Translations under genes and position numbers: made by a program
Source of the DNA: Undaria pinnatifida
Lineage: Eukaryota; Sar; Phaeophyceae; Laminariales; Alariaceae
Direction: 5' to 3'
Assembly (NCBI GenBank): GCA_012845835.1
Contig: JABAKD010000028.1
Span: 6,744,296 to 6,808,295 of the forward strand
Length of the DNA: 64,000 nucleotides
Notes under the pieces: model-generated
The model's database searches: none
The model's input: only the letters and a program-made list of their open reading frames with translations
What the model was told of the DNA's origin: nothing
Shown here: piece after piece, positions 23,671 to 37,800 of the stretch
Numbering within the stretch: position 1 is the stretch's first letter
Layout of the letters: every line of letters starts with the position of its first letter

Positions 23671-23983
23671 ACGAGCTGATACGATAGAGGTATTAAGGTA
23701 TACCTTTTTTTGGCGAAAATGTTTTCTGAAATACGGGGCTCCTCAACCTACCAATACTATCGTACTAATACTATCGTCGGAAAAAAAAAAAAAAAAAAAA
23801 TGGGCCATTTTTTTCGCATGATTCTCGTCGTGTCTGTCCCTAGGCCATGGGATTTGTCATCCGGTGTAGCAGTTTGATTTTTCTCCATAAAAAACAGTTT
23901 TCGGGAGAGGTCTTAAGCCCCCGAAACTTGAGCGGGGTAGTGTCAGAAAAATACTGGTGCACCTCTATCGTAGCACGCGTCGG
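23671..23983 (+). mobile_element. MITE family C, copy 5
   Basis: It runs from CGAGCTGATACGATAGAGGT to the inverted end ACCTCTATCGTAGCACGCGT, with GGAGAGGTCTTAAGCCCCC inside. It is inserted in tandem-repeat copy 1, which resumes immediately after it. Confidence 0.75.
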
Positions 23984-25639
23984 CAAGCGATTCTGACAGC
24001 ACTAAACTGGGACACCGCACTACACCGCGCATTACTGCGGGATCACGACTTTGTAGCAAAAATTACCGCGGGACAATTTTAGCCGCACAACAGTCGCAGT
24101 CGTCCATCGTCAGTGCGGTGCCTTGCCAGACGATGAAAACGGCGCTCAAGTGGACACCCGCACTATCCCGGCTGGGGGATGGTGCAGCACAGTAGCACTT
24201 TATGTAAGACGGGCAAGGTCGTGGCAAGCGATTCTGACCACGCACTACACTGGGGCATCGCACTAAAGGGTACCGCATGACCGCGGGACCACGGCTGTAA
24301 TGAAACAAATTGCGGGACAATATTAGCCGCACAGTCGTCATCGTCCATCGGCAGTGCGGTGCCGGACGACGACTTCCGCACTAAAGTGGGACCCCCGCGC
24401 TATCCCGGCTGGGGTATGGTACAGTACAGGAGCACTCTATAGGACGCGCAAGGTCGTGACAACCGACTATCGCCGCACTAAACGGGGACACCGCAATCTA
24501 AAGGGCACTCCATTACCGCGGAACCATGGCTGCAGTAAAGGCTCAAAGCTGAACACACTTTCCAGAGTAGCGTGACCTCTATTAAAAGGCGTTGGTGGGT
24601 CTCGAGGCAAAAGGGCGTGCATCTGCTACCAGCGCCATCCCCCCATCCCGTACATTCAGGCAGAAGAAGAACGCCACCGTAGGCACGCTGAAGAGTTAGG
24701 TCTGCCCCCACCGCTGTTAACTAGATGGATTCGAATCACGAAACTTTATTATATACTGGTTCACTTCGGTACCAGGAAGCCGGCGGGCGAGACCAACCTC
24801 CACCAAAAAAAAGTCGCGTCTCCCAGCCGCCCGCCGCCTCCACACCACCTCAAAAAGTTACCGAATCGACGCAAGGAATCTGCGTCGCCAAGAATTTGCA
24901 AATACAACCTCTCCATACTTCTATCTCCCCACAACTCCCAAGTAAAACAAAAAAAAAAATCGCCGCACCGTACCGCGTTCCCGCGAATACCCCCCCCTTC
25001 CACATACGGATAAAATCGCGCTCGATACCCCGTAGACAGACGCCCCCTCCAGCAGTCTCCGATTATTTTCGCGATAACGTACAAACCCCCCCCGCAAAAA
25101 GGACGGAAACAATGGCATTACTGCCGCTGTAGCTCGGCCGCGACATCAAAGCAGCCCCCCCCACCGACCCACCCACCCACCCATTTACCAGATGGAACAA
25201 AAAATCACTCTCAAGTACAACGCCTCGATACCTACAGCGCGCCCATTTTCCCGTCGCTACCATACCCCCGCCGCAAAAACAAACAATTTCTCCACCGTTA
25301 CCAACACCACATCAGCACCGCCACCATGCCCTCACGAAACCCCTGCAAGTGTCCGCAAAGGGTGCCCCCGTAGCCCAGTGCCCATCCGCGCGCCTGCCGC
25401 GCCACCACCACCACACCACCAACGCCCCTCGAAAACGCCTCCGTGACCCAGCGCCCTCGCGCGCCCACCTGCCCCCCTACCGCGCCACCATGACCATACC
25501 ACCACCGCCATCATCCCCCCTTATAACCCCTTGAAGCGCAAAGGGGGGGCGCGCCCGTGGCCCTTCGCACCCATCCGCCCCCCAACCGCACTACCAACCA
25601 CCGCCACCACCACCGCCACCAACTCCCGTCGAAACCCCT

Positions 25640-27635
25640 TTAACGGCCCGCAGATGGAGGCGCCCCTGTAGCCCGGCGACCTTTAGCGCCCATCTTTTCC
25701 CCCACCGCGCCAGCGGCACCTCTCGCCCAACGCGCCGCAAGCGGCACGGCGCGCTGTCCCAGTGATAGCGAGTCATCGGTGAGGTCGGTTGAAGAGATGA
25801 CGGCTAGCAGAGCCAACCCGCCGAGGTCGCCGGCGAGCGGTCGCCAGTGCTTCGGGAGAAGCCAGAAGCCGAGTATGTGGAAAGGTGGCCACATCTGCGC
25901 GTTTCGTTTGTCGTTTTTGTTTCGGTTATTGTTGTTGTGGTTGGTGTTGATGGTGGTGGCGCTGTTGGTGGTGTTGGTGGTGTTGGTGGTGTTGTGGTGC
26001 TTATTGCTTGTTGTTGATTGTTGTTGTTGGGGCTGTAGGTGTTGTTGTGGTTGATGTTGTTGTTAGTGCTGATGTCTGTGATGGTGGTGGTTGTGTTGGT
26101 GTTGCGGGTGTTACGTATTTTTAATAATTTTCCCCAAGTACGTCAGCTGTTACGTTCGACAAATTTAGGGTCGATACTCATCTTTGCGAGCTGCGTCATA
26201 CGCCGGCCGCTCGCTTCAACACACGTACTATCCTTCGAATGTGTATGACTCCTATGTATCTTGCCAGAATGAACATCAGCCATCAAAAACCTATCAATAC
26301 CAATGGTAGCTAACACACGTACTACTTTGAACAGCAACCTAAACATAAACGGAAAGAGATAAAAAGATACAGCCGAACCGCATAATTTGCACCACCGCCA
26401 AAAAAGAAGGGGGAGGGGGGGGGGGGGCTCATTGAGCTCGGTGAAGCCGGAAAACTGAGGCCGGAGATCTGAAGCCGAAAATATCCCATTATTGTCTGTG
26501 CCTTCCTGCAGCGCACATCGTTGACGACGACACTTACACACCAGTACGACTTCCTAGCGAGCGCTACCCCATCCTGTACCGTTATGAGCGTAAATATAAG
26601 GACCGTTGGGGAACCGATTATACTCGGAAACCGGTCCTTCCTTCGGTTTCGAGTGGTATGCCTCGCCGCCCTACCAGAAGAGCTGCTCTGATCACAAGGG
26701 CAAAACACAATATAAACAGTACGTCATTATGGACGATATATATTGATCCCTCTTGTTCAAACCCCGGCCCCCACGCCCTTAAAAATCCCGCCCTCTCCCC
26801 GCCGGTTATACGACTTACAGGATACAGTTGATAAATTGATGCATTTCCTTCCATAGCTGTCAGATTTTGTCCCCCTTAAAAACGGGTTTTATAGTTTCCG
26901 CGCATAGACTGACTAACATCACCCTGTTGACTCTGGTACAAGCTACACTGTAGTTCCAAGGGGAGTCGCCGACCTATAATCCTTGACGAGGACACACACC
27001 CAGTAGTAAGCGCGATCGGAGTATCACACACAGCTTGCAAAGACGAGTTTCGACAAAATTTCGATCTCACAGCTGGAGTGTATTTGTATTCTTATAATAT
27101 TGCAGGGTGTGTGCACAGACCTCTCAGCTAGATCCACCGAATATTTTACCTCGCAGCCCTATGTGGCGGAAGTACAGCCTGCTGCCTCAAGAATGGAAAA
27201 CATGAAAAGAAAACGTTAAAAAACACACACAACGAGTGCAGGATGGTCCAGGGTGTGCACAGATGGTTCCCCGCTCACCTCAAAATCTCGGATCGAGCAA
27301 ATCTTCAGTTGCCGCCCCCACTCCCCCCAGTTGAATGGAGCCTGTCCATGGGAAACACACACACGAAAAAAAGCGGGCAAGTGGTCGGTCCGCTGCAACT
27401 AAACTAAGCTTGGCATAGCTGGTGCTAGGAGCTCGCGCAGGAGGTAATTGGTAACTGTGATAACCTTGTGTGCGTTCGTGGTCGGGGCCCGTTTTAGGAA
27501 CTGAAAAGAGGTCTCTATTTTTTGGCGCGGACAAAGTTACAAGCTCGCATTCGCTTATGTAAGCGTATTGTTTGTTCAGAGTCGGCCCTTGCCGGCGTGC
27601 AACAACCACAACAACAACAACAACAGCAACAGCAA

Positions 27636-27667
<32 letters not shown>

Positions 27668-27765
27668 ACAAACAACAACAACCACAACAACCACAACCAC
27701 AACAAACAACAACAACAACCACAACAACCACAACAACCACAACAACCACAACAACCACAACAACC

Positions 27766-27832
<67 letters not shown>

Positions 27833-30800
27833 AAACCACCACAACCACAAAAAAAGAAAAGTTTTTTGAGCCGAACACACCTTGATTCCATAACGCAACA
27901 ATCGCGCGCCAGCGAGGAACATTCCGTTCGCGAAAGGGCCATAGATGGCGCTGGCAGCGAGGGCCTTCACAAAGGCCGCGGGTAGAGTCATAGCATCATT
28001 AACCTGATCCACCACGTTATACCAGCGCGGGGTAAAAACGCCGTCTGTGTGCGGCGGGGCGGGGGAGAGAGCATTAAGGAAGCCGGGGGGGGGGGGGGGG
28101 GGGGGGCGGGGGCGGGGCAGGGGGGGGTCTACCGTAGGTGCGCGTGCGAAAGGGTCGGGAGGGGGAAGTCGGGGGGGGGGGGGGGGGGGGTTCATAGCGG
28201 TAGTGTTAACACCATTGACCCTCGCACTCCTACCATGCCGGGATGGGGTACGTCGGGTTGTCACCAACCAGGCAGACATCACGCGCACCAGGCAGACATC
28301 GCTTCAGGAAGACCGCCGAGGGCAAAAGCTCCTACGGGTTCAGCTGACCGAGCAACAGCAATGACAAAAAGAAAAATACTCAAGAGTAGGCTATTTTTTA
28401 GTTGGCGGGTCCATACCATACTGCCGTGTTACAATACAGCAGGGTGTCCGATTTAAGAGAAAACAAGAGAAAACGGACTTAACGCCTTTTAAACTGGAAA
28501 CCTGTTTTGGGTAAAATTACTTGAAGTTAATATAGGAGGATTTTGCGGTTCTAAAGGGGGCAAGAGCAGTCGAATCGGCTTCGTCACGCCTTGTGACGTC
28601 CATACTAAAGCTTACCTAGTACATGACTCCCCATCTAAGAAAAGAGCGGGACGGAACCAAAAGCGGCGACACTGGCTTTTCCGAGGGGCTCTTAAATCCG
28701 GTATCCCACTGTATACGGCAAAAAAAAGCCCAACTCGCAGAATTCCAAGTAGTTCTTAGTTTCTTAGCGTCCCAGAAAGGGGACGAGTGGAGTTGCAACT
28801 GAGGCAAAAAAAATACTTACCTATGAGCATGCTCAGTATGCCAGCGTGCATCATGCGCTTCATCTCGAACCGCTGCCCGGGGTTCCACCTTCTCTCGAGA
28901 CGTTGCGCGATCGTGTCGCCGACAACGCCAAGCGCGGTCGCCTGAAAATGCAAGAGGACAAAAAACGAAATGGGGACAGCAACGCCGAGGGGGTTTCCAT
29001 CACACGCCCTCGCTTTACGATGATGAGGACGATAGCGCGGTGGGGTGGGGTTCTAGTACGCGCACTCACGACACACAGGCACAGACCCACCACGAAAAGA
29101 GTGATGCCCAAGCCGCCAAGTAACGAAGCTATCTCACGAAGACTCGGCGGTACTGGAGTCACAGGGAAGGGTATGTAGATGTAGACAGCAGTGTGGTGTT
29201 GTCATGCTTACGTGTGGTGACGGTTATTCAATACCAGGACTATGGTTTCGGATTGATGATTATAACGATGATGATCCTGGCGACGATGATGCTGGCGATG
29301 ATGATGCTGGCGATGATGATGGTGATGATGATTGCAACGGCGATGATGATGCTATGATGGTGATATTGATGCACAAAACTATGATTTTTAGCAACATCAA
29401 TATCGCGATGACGATGATGGTGATGAGGATTACGACGGCGATGATGATGCTATGATGGTGATATTGATGCACAAAACTATGATTTTGAGCAACATCAACA
29501 TCTCGATGATGACGGTGATGACGATTACGACGGCGATGATGATGCTATGACGGTGATATTGATGCACAAAACTATGATTTTGAGCAACATCAATATCGTT
29601 TTGCCCTCCGATAAAGAGCATACGATACTTATCGAGAGCCGACATTGGGAGGGGTTGGGCTTCGCCAAACCACCTGTTGTCGAGATGGATGGATACATCT
29701 GACGCCTGTTGCGGTATGTGTATGATTTGTTTTTTCTTCTGAATCTCGTCACGCGGGCAGCTCTTAAGGGAGCCCATCAGACATTCTACATACACCACGT
29801 ATAAAAAACAGAACTTTTGTTTAAAAAAAATAAATAACCCGTCGTTGGTTCAAATCACTCGCCGGAAGAACCAACGAGCAGCTTTCTTGTTGAGACAACA
29901 CGAAGGGCCTTGCTACAGAATAAAGCACAATCAACGACATCCTGACAGCGACCCGCTTTAAACAACAACAACCATCGCGGCCCCTCAAGGGATCTAAACG
30001 GCCGCATGACCCAAGCGTGATCGTCACTGAAGTCCTCAGGCTTGTTTCTGGTCTGCGTGTCGACAAATCATGCCTCGCAGTATATTTTTTTGCGACGGTA
30101 CGATCGCAAGGTCTCCTCGGGCCAGGTACCTCGCTGGGGGCCGAGGGGATTCCCTCGTTTGTGTGCGGGTCGCCCAGTGAGCGAACGTGGGATACGTGTC
30201 CCCGTAGCTGATGGGCCACAGAGCAACTTGTATTTGCGGGAGTCGCACGAAATACGGTGTGGGCGGATCATTTGATGCCCGCCGTACGGGTCTCTTTGTC
30301 CTTGCTGAAAGGAGCGGCGCAATAGCGGGGAGGACAAGGACGCGCGACCTTCAGGCCGAGCAACGCCTTCTCCACTGCAAAGCTTTAGGGCACACCTCTC
30401 GAAGCACATTTCACGCAACCTCCCCGGAAACACAGCGCTCGGTGTGTCGATTTGAACTCATGCGATGTGCGTCCTCACAGAGGGCCCGTTTCCCGTTTGA
30501 CTGGCGCACGTCAATTCGGCCGAAATTTCCCGCTTTTCGAGGGAATGTTTAAACTATGCTCATAGATAACGCTCTCGAGGGAAGGGTGGCTGATGACGTG
30601 CTTGGCTTTCAGGAAAGACTACCAATCGTCGGTGCACTCTTAAAACTCCCGCAAGCGAAAATTTCGTTACCGCGAAGGTGTTTTTCGTTTTGTTTCTTGT
30701 GTTTTTTCGCTGTTGTGCACATCCGAATATGCCAATTTCAGCAGCTATTATACTACGATGTTTGGCCCGCAACAAATGTTTTTTGTCGGCGATTTTCGCG

Positions 30801-33800
30801 GATGATAAGACACAAAAAAAAAACAGGAGGTTAAAAATATCACGTATTTATGAGGGGGTCGGTCTAATAATGACCAACCCCTTAGCCCCGCAACAACAGC
30901 GAATTTGAAAGAAAAAAAAATGGGAATTCAACGCGACGAACAATCCGTTGGTCAAAGTGCACATTAATAAACAAAAAATAGTGCCAACTACGCGTTGTAT
31001 TATTCCAACAACATTGAGGTGCTTCCCAGCTGAGGACAGTTAACACTTTGGCCCAGAAGCGCTATTAATACTACGCCTCTCAATCTTAGCACGGGTCATC
31101 CACGGATGAATCGATATCAATGGATGGATCGTTGGAAAGGTACAAAGACGAGCTGCCCTTAAACAGGGCGACCAACCGTACGCATCGCCACACCCACATC
31201 GGGTTCTGTTCTATTCATAGACGGTAAATCTAAATATGAGTGAAACGTCTACCGACGGGGACAATCGGCGACGTCCCTCGAGGGTCCCTCCCCCCTTCCG
31301 CAAAAACTCATTAAGGCCGCCGGTGTGCAAGCCGCGGAGCAGACGCCACACGTGGACATTGCTTTTCACGTGAACGACGAGGACGCGCCAAAACCGGGGG
31401 AGGCACGCGTCAAAGGGGTATGCGGGATATAGCCTAGCCCATAGCTTTTCGTTTTTCGAGGAACTAGGATATCATCAGCTGTTTTTTCTGCACGGCGCCT
31501 GCACATGCAACACCGCGTGAAGCACCAATGCGGCGGACGGGTCGGGGCGGTCCGCTGGACACCCCTTCCGCGCCTTTCCATTACTAGATGACAAGCCTTG
31601 GCCTGCCAGGGTGACAGATATCCGCACGCACATTTCCGTGGGGCGTACGCCCCCGCCCTCGCCTAAACGAATTCCACTACTGATCTGCGATAACCGATCG
31701 CCACATCACCTCCTCAGAAACGCGGCGAAACCTAGAGGTGGACCATTTGTAGGGTTGATACATACTAAGAACAGTAACTACTAGTAAGTTAGCCGATGAG
31801 TTTTCAGTTGGCTAGGCATAGTAGCAGCGTATTGCAGTTAGTCGTGAGCGGCATTTTGCGGGGTGCTCGTCTCTTGGAACATGACATGCGCGCTGGTGAC
31901 TCGGCGTGTGGTGCCTATAAACAAGGACCAAAAACAGGGCAGTAAGTGGGCTTTTATTCCGCCACCCAAGTAAAAATTAACAACCCTATGATAGCAGGTG
32001 CCTGGTATAAAAAAACACATATATAAATGTATTTTTGTACGCACCCCTAGCGGTGTATACACGTCATGCACCCCTACGTAATATGCTCCTAGCAGTATAC
32101 CGATATACCTGGTACCAGGCCCCAACCCGACCAGAAGCCTAAGCCTCAATGCCTTTATAACTGGAAACCCTTTTGGGGGACAAAGTTACTTGGAGTTAGT
32201 ATAGGGAGGGATTTTGGGGCTCTAAAAGGGGTTAACCTAGCCCGAAAAATAGAAGGGGTGGGACCATGGTGTGCAAATAAAATGCAATACTTTGGGTAGG
32301 GGTGCATGGCTTCTTTACATCCCCAGGAGGTGCACAGAATTTTGGTCCAAGGTACTTGCTACAAGGCGCCACGTACTTGGTGACACATGCCGATCGTTCG
32401 GATCTGAGATCTGAACGGCTAAACGGCTGAACAGGTACAAGCACCTAACGCTAAACGACGGATGGTTGGATCGGAAGTGCGGCGCTATTGCCTAAAGATC
32501 TTCCATCAAGCACCCAGCACCTGCCCAGCAGCCCGCGAGTCCCAAGAACAATAGCAAAAGTTTGAAACGTTGACCATGCCGATGGTAATACGAAGCACTG
32601 GGGACGAAATAATATTCCAGTAATTTCAACGAATGAACCAAGTTGAGAACTCTCATGCACATATATACCAGGTGTTTTTATTTACTTATCTCATCCCATC
32701 TGTTTTTGTGCCCTTTTTCGCCCTCCCTAGATGCATAGCTCAAATCCAGGTCCCTAAGCAGGTTCTTCTCCCCCCTCCCCACTACGGTACGCGCCTTCAT
32801 TTTTATCGCAAGAAACCGTCTGCCCTTTCTTCCCCCGCCGGCTCAAATCGAATTTTATGAACCGAAACAATCGTCGAGTGATATACCGAATCACATCCCT
32901 GATATGACACTTACGCTATGCTAAGGCCAATTCGTATACGGTCGCATCCGTGCGTCGATAAGGGCCTTCGGCGACTGGAACAGTTTTCGATTGGGTTCTT
33001 CTGGGCCTCCTTCTTATGGCCAGTCGAGTCGACTTTATGGTGTTGTATTATTTTTTCCCGGAGGCGGTTGGTGTAAGGGAATACTGCTGTATGGCAGTCG
33101 AACGTCGGTTGGAAGCGTTGTGCTTCGTGCGTTCTCCGCGAGAAACGCGCACGCGCGACGAGTCCTCGACTGAGCGGGTTGGAGGCGTTGGGACCTGGCC
33201 CAAAGCCGCCAAAGCTACGTTGTTCGTCACGTCGCACTCAGCCGAGAGCCGCGAAAGATATTGCAAGCGTAGCTGTTGCTGGTGGAAAACTCACCGATAC
33301 CGCCTGCTGCTGCCATCTGCCATCGTGTGAGACACGCCGCTGGCGGGCTGGGACTACAAATGTGCCACGCTGACTTGCGGTAAAAAGTTGCAGCAGTGGC
33401 AGCAGCCAAGCCAGTGTGGGCGTTGTTGTACTAATCAATAGGATACTGCTGTGGTACCTGGTATTCCGCCAGTCGAAAACGACCGTCTTCGACTGGACTT
33501 TTTTTTCGACTGGATTCTTCTGGTCCATCTTCTTATCGTCAGTCGAGTCGATTTTATAGTTTTTGTGCTCTTCCTAGAGGCGGTTGGTGTGAGGGGGTAC
33601 TGCTGTATGGCAGTCGGGCGAGGCAATTTTTTACTGTCGGAGCATGCCGTCGGAAACGTGTCGCACTATTTAACTCGCCATCGGTTTCGTGTCGCATTTG
33701 GTTTTACTTGATTAAGGTAGGGTTTCATACGCCTGGAACGCCAATAAAAAAGGAACAGGGAATACCATCGCTTTTAGAACGAGGCAAGCCCGCCCCACCC

Positions 33801-34803
33801 GCAGCTCGCAGCAGTGTGCACGGAGCAGTAGTACCAGATGGAGGCAGCCAGCCGCCCCCGATGGCAACAAAGCTACCGCAGCAGCTACCGCAGCTGACGC
33901 AGCTGACGAGTATGACGATGGCTTGCAATGGACACCAGAGTTGGAAAGCGCGGTGACGTCAGCTGTGGCAGGTATAGAGAACAAAAGGTAGCAGCGACAT
34001 CAGCAGCAGCAGCAGAAGCAGCTAGTGACGCTGCCACACGAGAGCGCGAACATGTCATGGACGGTCTGAGAAAAACGCGGACACTAAATCCAACCAGGGA
34101 GGGCGATATCGGTGAGTTGTGAGCTGGTTTTGTTTCGCTCTTGACACAGTCAGCAGCCATCTTGTGCCCATCTACAGCATCATGTAATATTTTTTGTCTT
34201 TGTTTGCCGAGTACAATGCAATCCTTGCTTGTGCTCGTATCCACGAACTGATTGGTGTGCCGTTGTTCATCGCTCGGGTAAAGGACACAGAGATTGAGTT
34301 GCGCCGCGCTTCGATCATAGCATAGCAGCAAAAGCTGCACGACGATCGTTCGATAGTATAGATCGCTGCAACAACAGCAGCAGTACTGGTATCAGGTGGA
34401 CATATAACCGCTGTTTTACAGCTGTACAGTACTGCCGTATATTTCGCTGTACCGGTGCTTCACACGGCGACGGTGCAGCGCGCGGAAGAGCGGTGCAGCG
34501 CACGGCAGAGCGGTGTAGCGCAACAGCACTACTATTACCGCCAAGAACCACACACTGCTGTATAGTACGAGGTAATTGGAAATGATGAGGCGCGACCTCA
34601 ACACCTGCAGTAGTTCAATCTGCAATGCTGGTGACCAGCTGCTGGGACTACTCTGTTGGTGACTACGGAAAACACTGATGTGAACTGAACAAACCAACAC
34701 GAACTAGCATCTACAGTACGCTGTTTGATATCTACGCTCTCTTTTCAAAGAAGAAAAAAAGAGTTGGCACCCGTTCTGTGTACCCGTAGCAGCAGCAGAA
34801 GCA

Positions 34804-34872
<69 letters not shown>

Positions 34873-37800
34873 GCAGAAGCAATGGTAGTAGTAGCGATGG
34901 TAACGGCAGCAGCAGGACACACGAGATCTGGGCCGGGTCAGCGTCGCTGTGCGTGCGTCTCGTCGATCAACCCCCTGAAAATGGCTACGCGCATTAGTAG
35001 TAGTTTCGTTTTGTTCAAACCAGCACGAGAAAGGCTCGATAGCATGTGTACCCGTAGCAGCAGAAGCAGCAGCAGCAGCAGCAGAAGCGGCAGAAGCAGA
35101 AGCAGAAGCAATAGTAGTAGCGGTAGTAACGGCAGCAGCAGGACACACGAGACCTGGGCTGGGTCAGCGTCGCTGTGCGTGCGTTTCGTTGATCAACCCC
35201 CTGAAAATGGCCACGCGCATCAGTAGCAGTTTCGTTTTTTTCCGGTTCAAACCAGCACGAGAAAGGCTCGATAGGATGTGTGCGTGCACAGAGCCAGACA
35301 GCAGTGGCATTGGTGCCGTGTACGTAGAGTGCGGTGGACAAACGTGGCCGATAAACATGTTGACTCACACATATACCCACAAACCGATACATTATTTCAA
35401 GGCAACCTACCCTCGTCTGCGATCCGATATTAAGAGGCTTTATTAGTTAGTTATGAAACAAAGAAAAAAAGACTCGCGCTTCGCGCTCGCGCGCCTCATT
35501 ATAAAATATTAGCAACTGTTGTCACAACTACCTGTGCAGGCAACATTAGTTTGTACTGCATCTCCGTCTCGTAAGAAATATTGCTGCCAAACGTCGATTG
35601 CCCATGTGTATTTCAGTGGTGTGGTGTTGTGGTCTTGCACACGATTTCGTTTATGTGCAGTGTTCAAATATTTATTTCATCGAGTTTTCCCGATCATCTC
35701 GTTATGTTGTCATGGTCCTGACTTCATCCTGTGTTCCCTGCTGTACGCTGTTTAAGTTGAAGGTTATTGGACCAGGAGCGAGGAAAGCTTCGCCACGTTG
35801 GCTCCGACCCCTTATGCCATCATTCGGTACAGACGGGAGTGGGGACAGGGGCTGGGGCGGCGGGGGCTGCATCGACGGTGACTGTGGAGGCTGTGTGGTG
35901 GGGGCAGAGGGAGGCCTGTGTGGTGGAAGCGGAGCCAGATATGTCGTTCTTCTCGCTAACGCTGGGCGCCACGTAAACCAGGCGCGGGAGGGGGCTTCTG
36001 TGGGTGTGACGGTGACGGCGGCAGCCGGAAGCGTGCCCCGTGGAAGCGGGGCCAGCGATGGTGGTCTTCTTGCGGACACCGGGCGCCGTGTGTGCTAGAC
36101 CCACGCGGGGTCTGCTGTGGAGGCAGCGGTGACGGCAGCGGGGGGAGGTCTGCCCCATGGCAGCACGGACAGCGACGGCGCTCTTCTCGCTGACGCCGGA
36201 CGCCGCGTGTACTAGGCTCTCACGGGGGCTGCTGTGGGGGCTGCCGTAGCAGTGGCGGAGGGAGACCTGCCCCAGGGCAGCAGGACCAGCGATGGCTCTC
36301 TTCTCGCGGACGCCGGGCGCCGCGTGTACCAGGCCCACGCGGGGCCCACACGGGACCGCTGCGGGGGTGGCGGTGGCGGCGCCGGAGGGAGGCCCGCCCG
36401 GTGGCAGCGGAGCTAGCGTTGGCATTCGTATTATAGACGCATTGGAAGGGGGCAAACATCCTAGGGTTGTGATGTTTTGTACGAAAATATATATTACCGT
36501 CGATGCCGGAATGTTGGTGCCGGCATTCGAATCGGGGTGCGATGCAGTTTCTTTTTTTTTTCTCCTCTTATATTGTTATTGGTATTTTCTCCTTTTTTTT
36601 AGTTCCACCTCACGTTGGTATTCGGTCTCCTCAGTTCCTGTTGCAACTCGTAAACGTGGATATATCGATATCTCGTACCCTGTTACACACATTCGTACTC
36701 GTACACTGATTTCACTCTTATTTCTTGTCTGAGGCGTTCCATTTGCCTCAGTTGTTACTACGTAGTAGGCATACTACTTCTTCTTTTTTCGCTTGAGTTA
36801 TTATTTTCAGTCCAGAGTTTATTGTAGTAGGTACACTACTTTCTTTTTTCGCTTGAGTTATTGTTTCAGTCCAGAGTATATTTCAGAGTCGACGAGGGAA
36901 GAAAATGCTGAATTCTTCCACCGATAAATTTGAAGGCACGAACCGTAGTAGGGAGGGGGGGGGGGGAGGGCCCGCTATGTGACCCCGGACCCGAGATACT
37001 ACTGGGAGGGAGAGCGAGAGTAGTGCGAAGATACTAAATGGGACGGAGAAAAAGAAAAAGAAAAAGAAGAAAAACTGTATTATTGGAGCCTGTCCTGTGA
37101 CCATGGACTCGATTTTGGCGATGGGTTAACGTGATAACTGCAATAACAGCGGGGTTGCGATCGACAAAGCGGTTGTAATTTTACATACTTTTTGGGGCGC
37201 CATAGTAACCAGACCCCATGATTGACAAAAATAACTTGTATCCCCGTGTCGTATATGTACACACCATATTTGGTCCTGATTACCATCTTCGCCCGTAATG
37301 TTACAAGCAACCGCCGGCGTCGCCGCCTTCGTCGCCCGCCCGCCGCCGCCCGCCCGCTCGCTCGCTCGCCCGCCATCGTTCCATCGATCGCCGCCGCTCT
37401 TGTTAATATTAATAGTTATTTTATAAGGGGCTTGCGACTGGCAGCACGATATAAATATACCCAAACCTCTGTACGCAAGCGGCAAAATGTTTTAGCATCG
37501 CACTCCCGACAAATGGGGACCAAAGACTTGGAGTTAGGGTGAGATACTTCCTATACGCAATAAATTGAGGGCTCCCCCCTGTACTCGGCTCTACAATGAG
37601 CATGATCATGTTATCTTTAGATCTGTGTGTATGCATTTTCGTTAAGAGGGCAAATGTCTTGGAATTAGAGTTGGAAAAATCGTGCAGTGGTGGGAAAAGC
37701 AATAATAAGGCACACTTCACACCTTGTCCACACAGAGAACACAACAGATAAGAAACACAGTTCTCGGGGAATCAAAGCAAGGAGGCGTTGCATAAATAAT

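Larger units (their letters stand above)
23300..24530 (+). repeat. 240-bp tandem repeat, first copy interrupted
   Basis: Copies 2 and 3 share GGGACAATWTTAGCCGCACA (about 24070 and 24311, period ~241 bp), TGCGGTGCC and CGCGCTATCCCGGCTGGGG-like text. Copy 1 starts near 23315 and is split by a family B element (23381-23633) and a family C element (23671-23983) before it resumes with GCAAGCGATTCTGAC. Confidence 0.8.
14024..25639. other. Transposon-rich intergenic region
   Basis: This 11.6-kb gap separates two convergent genes and has no exon I can support. It holds a tandem duplication (14740-15010), a C-rich minisatellite (15125-16200), a dense cluster of families A, B, C, H and SINE E (16585-24000), and a 240-bp tandem repeat (23300-24530). 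The stretch 24725-25640 is C-rich low complexity with CCACCA motifs. Confidence 0.6.

Noticed and set aside
24725-25132. 135-aa Pro/Lys-rich plus-strand ORF
   Set aside because: The composition follows a C-rich, A-rich low-complexity stretch. No splice sites or domain, and a minus frame is equally open.
27515-28288. 257-aa and 220-aa minus-strand ORFs with poly-Leu and poly-Cys, and poly-Gln/Thr/Asn ORFs on the plus strand
   Set aside because: They are translations of the CAA/CAG microsatellite. Only 27881-28044 within the region is a real exon, of the Mpv17-family gene.
29840-29875. B-box-like GGTTCAAATCAC, a possible tRNA or SINE
   Set aside because: No A box or cloverleaf can be formed upstream, so it is probably chance.
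30068-30552. 121-aa and 113-aa ORFs on opposite strands inside the giant intron
   Set aside because: They have mutually overlapping frames, no recognisable domain and no splice-site support.
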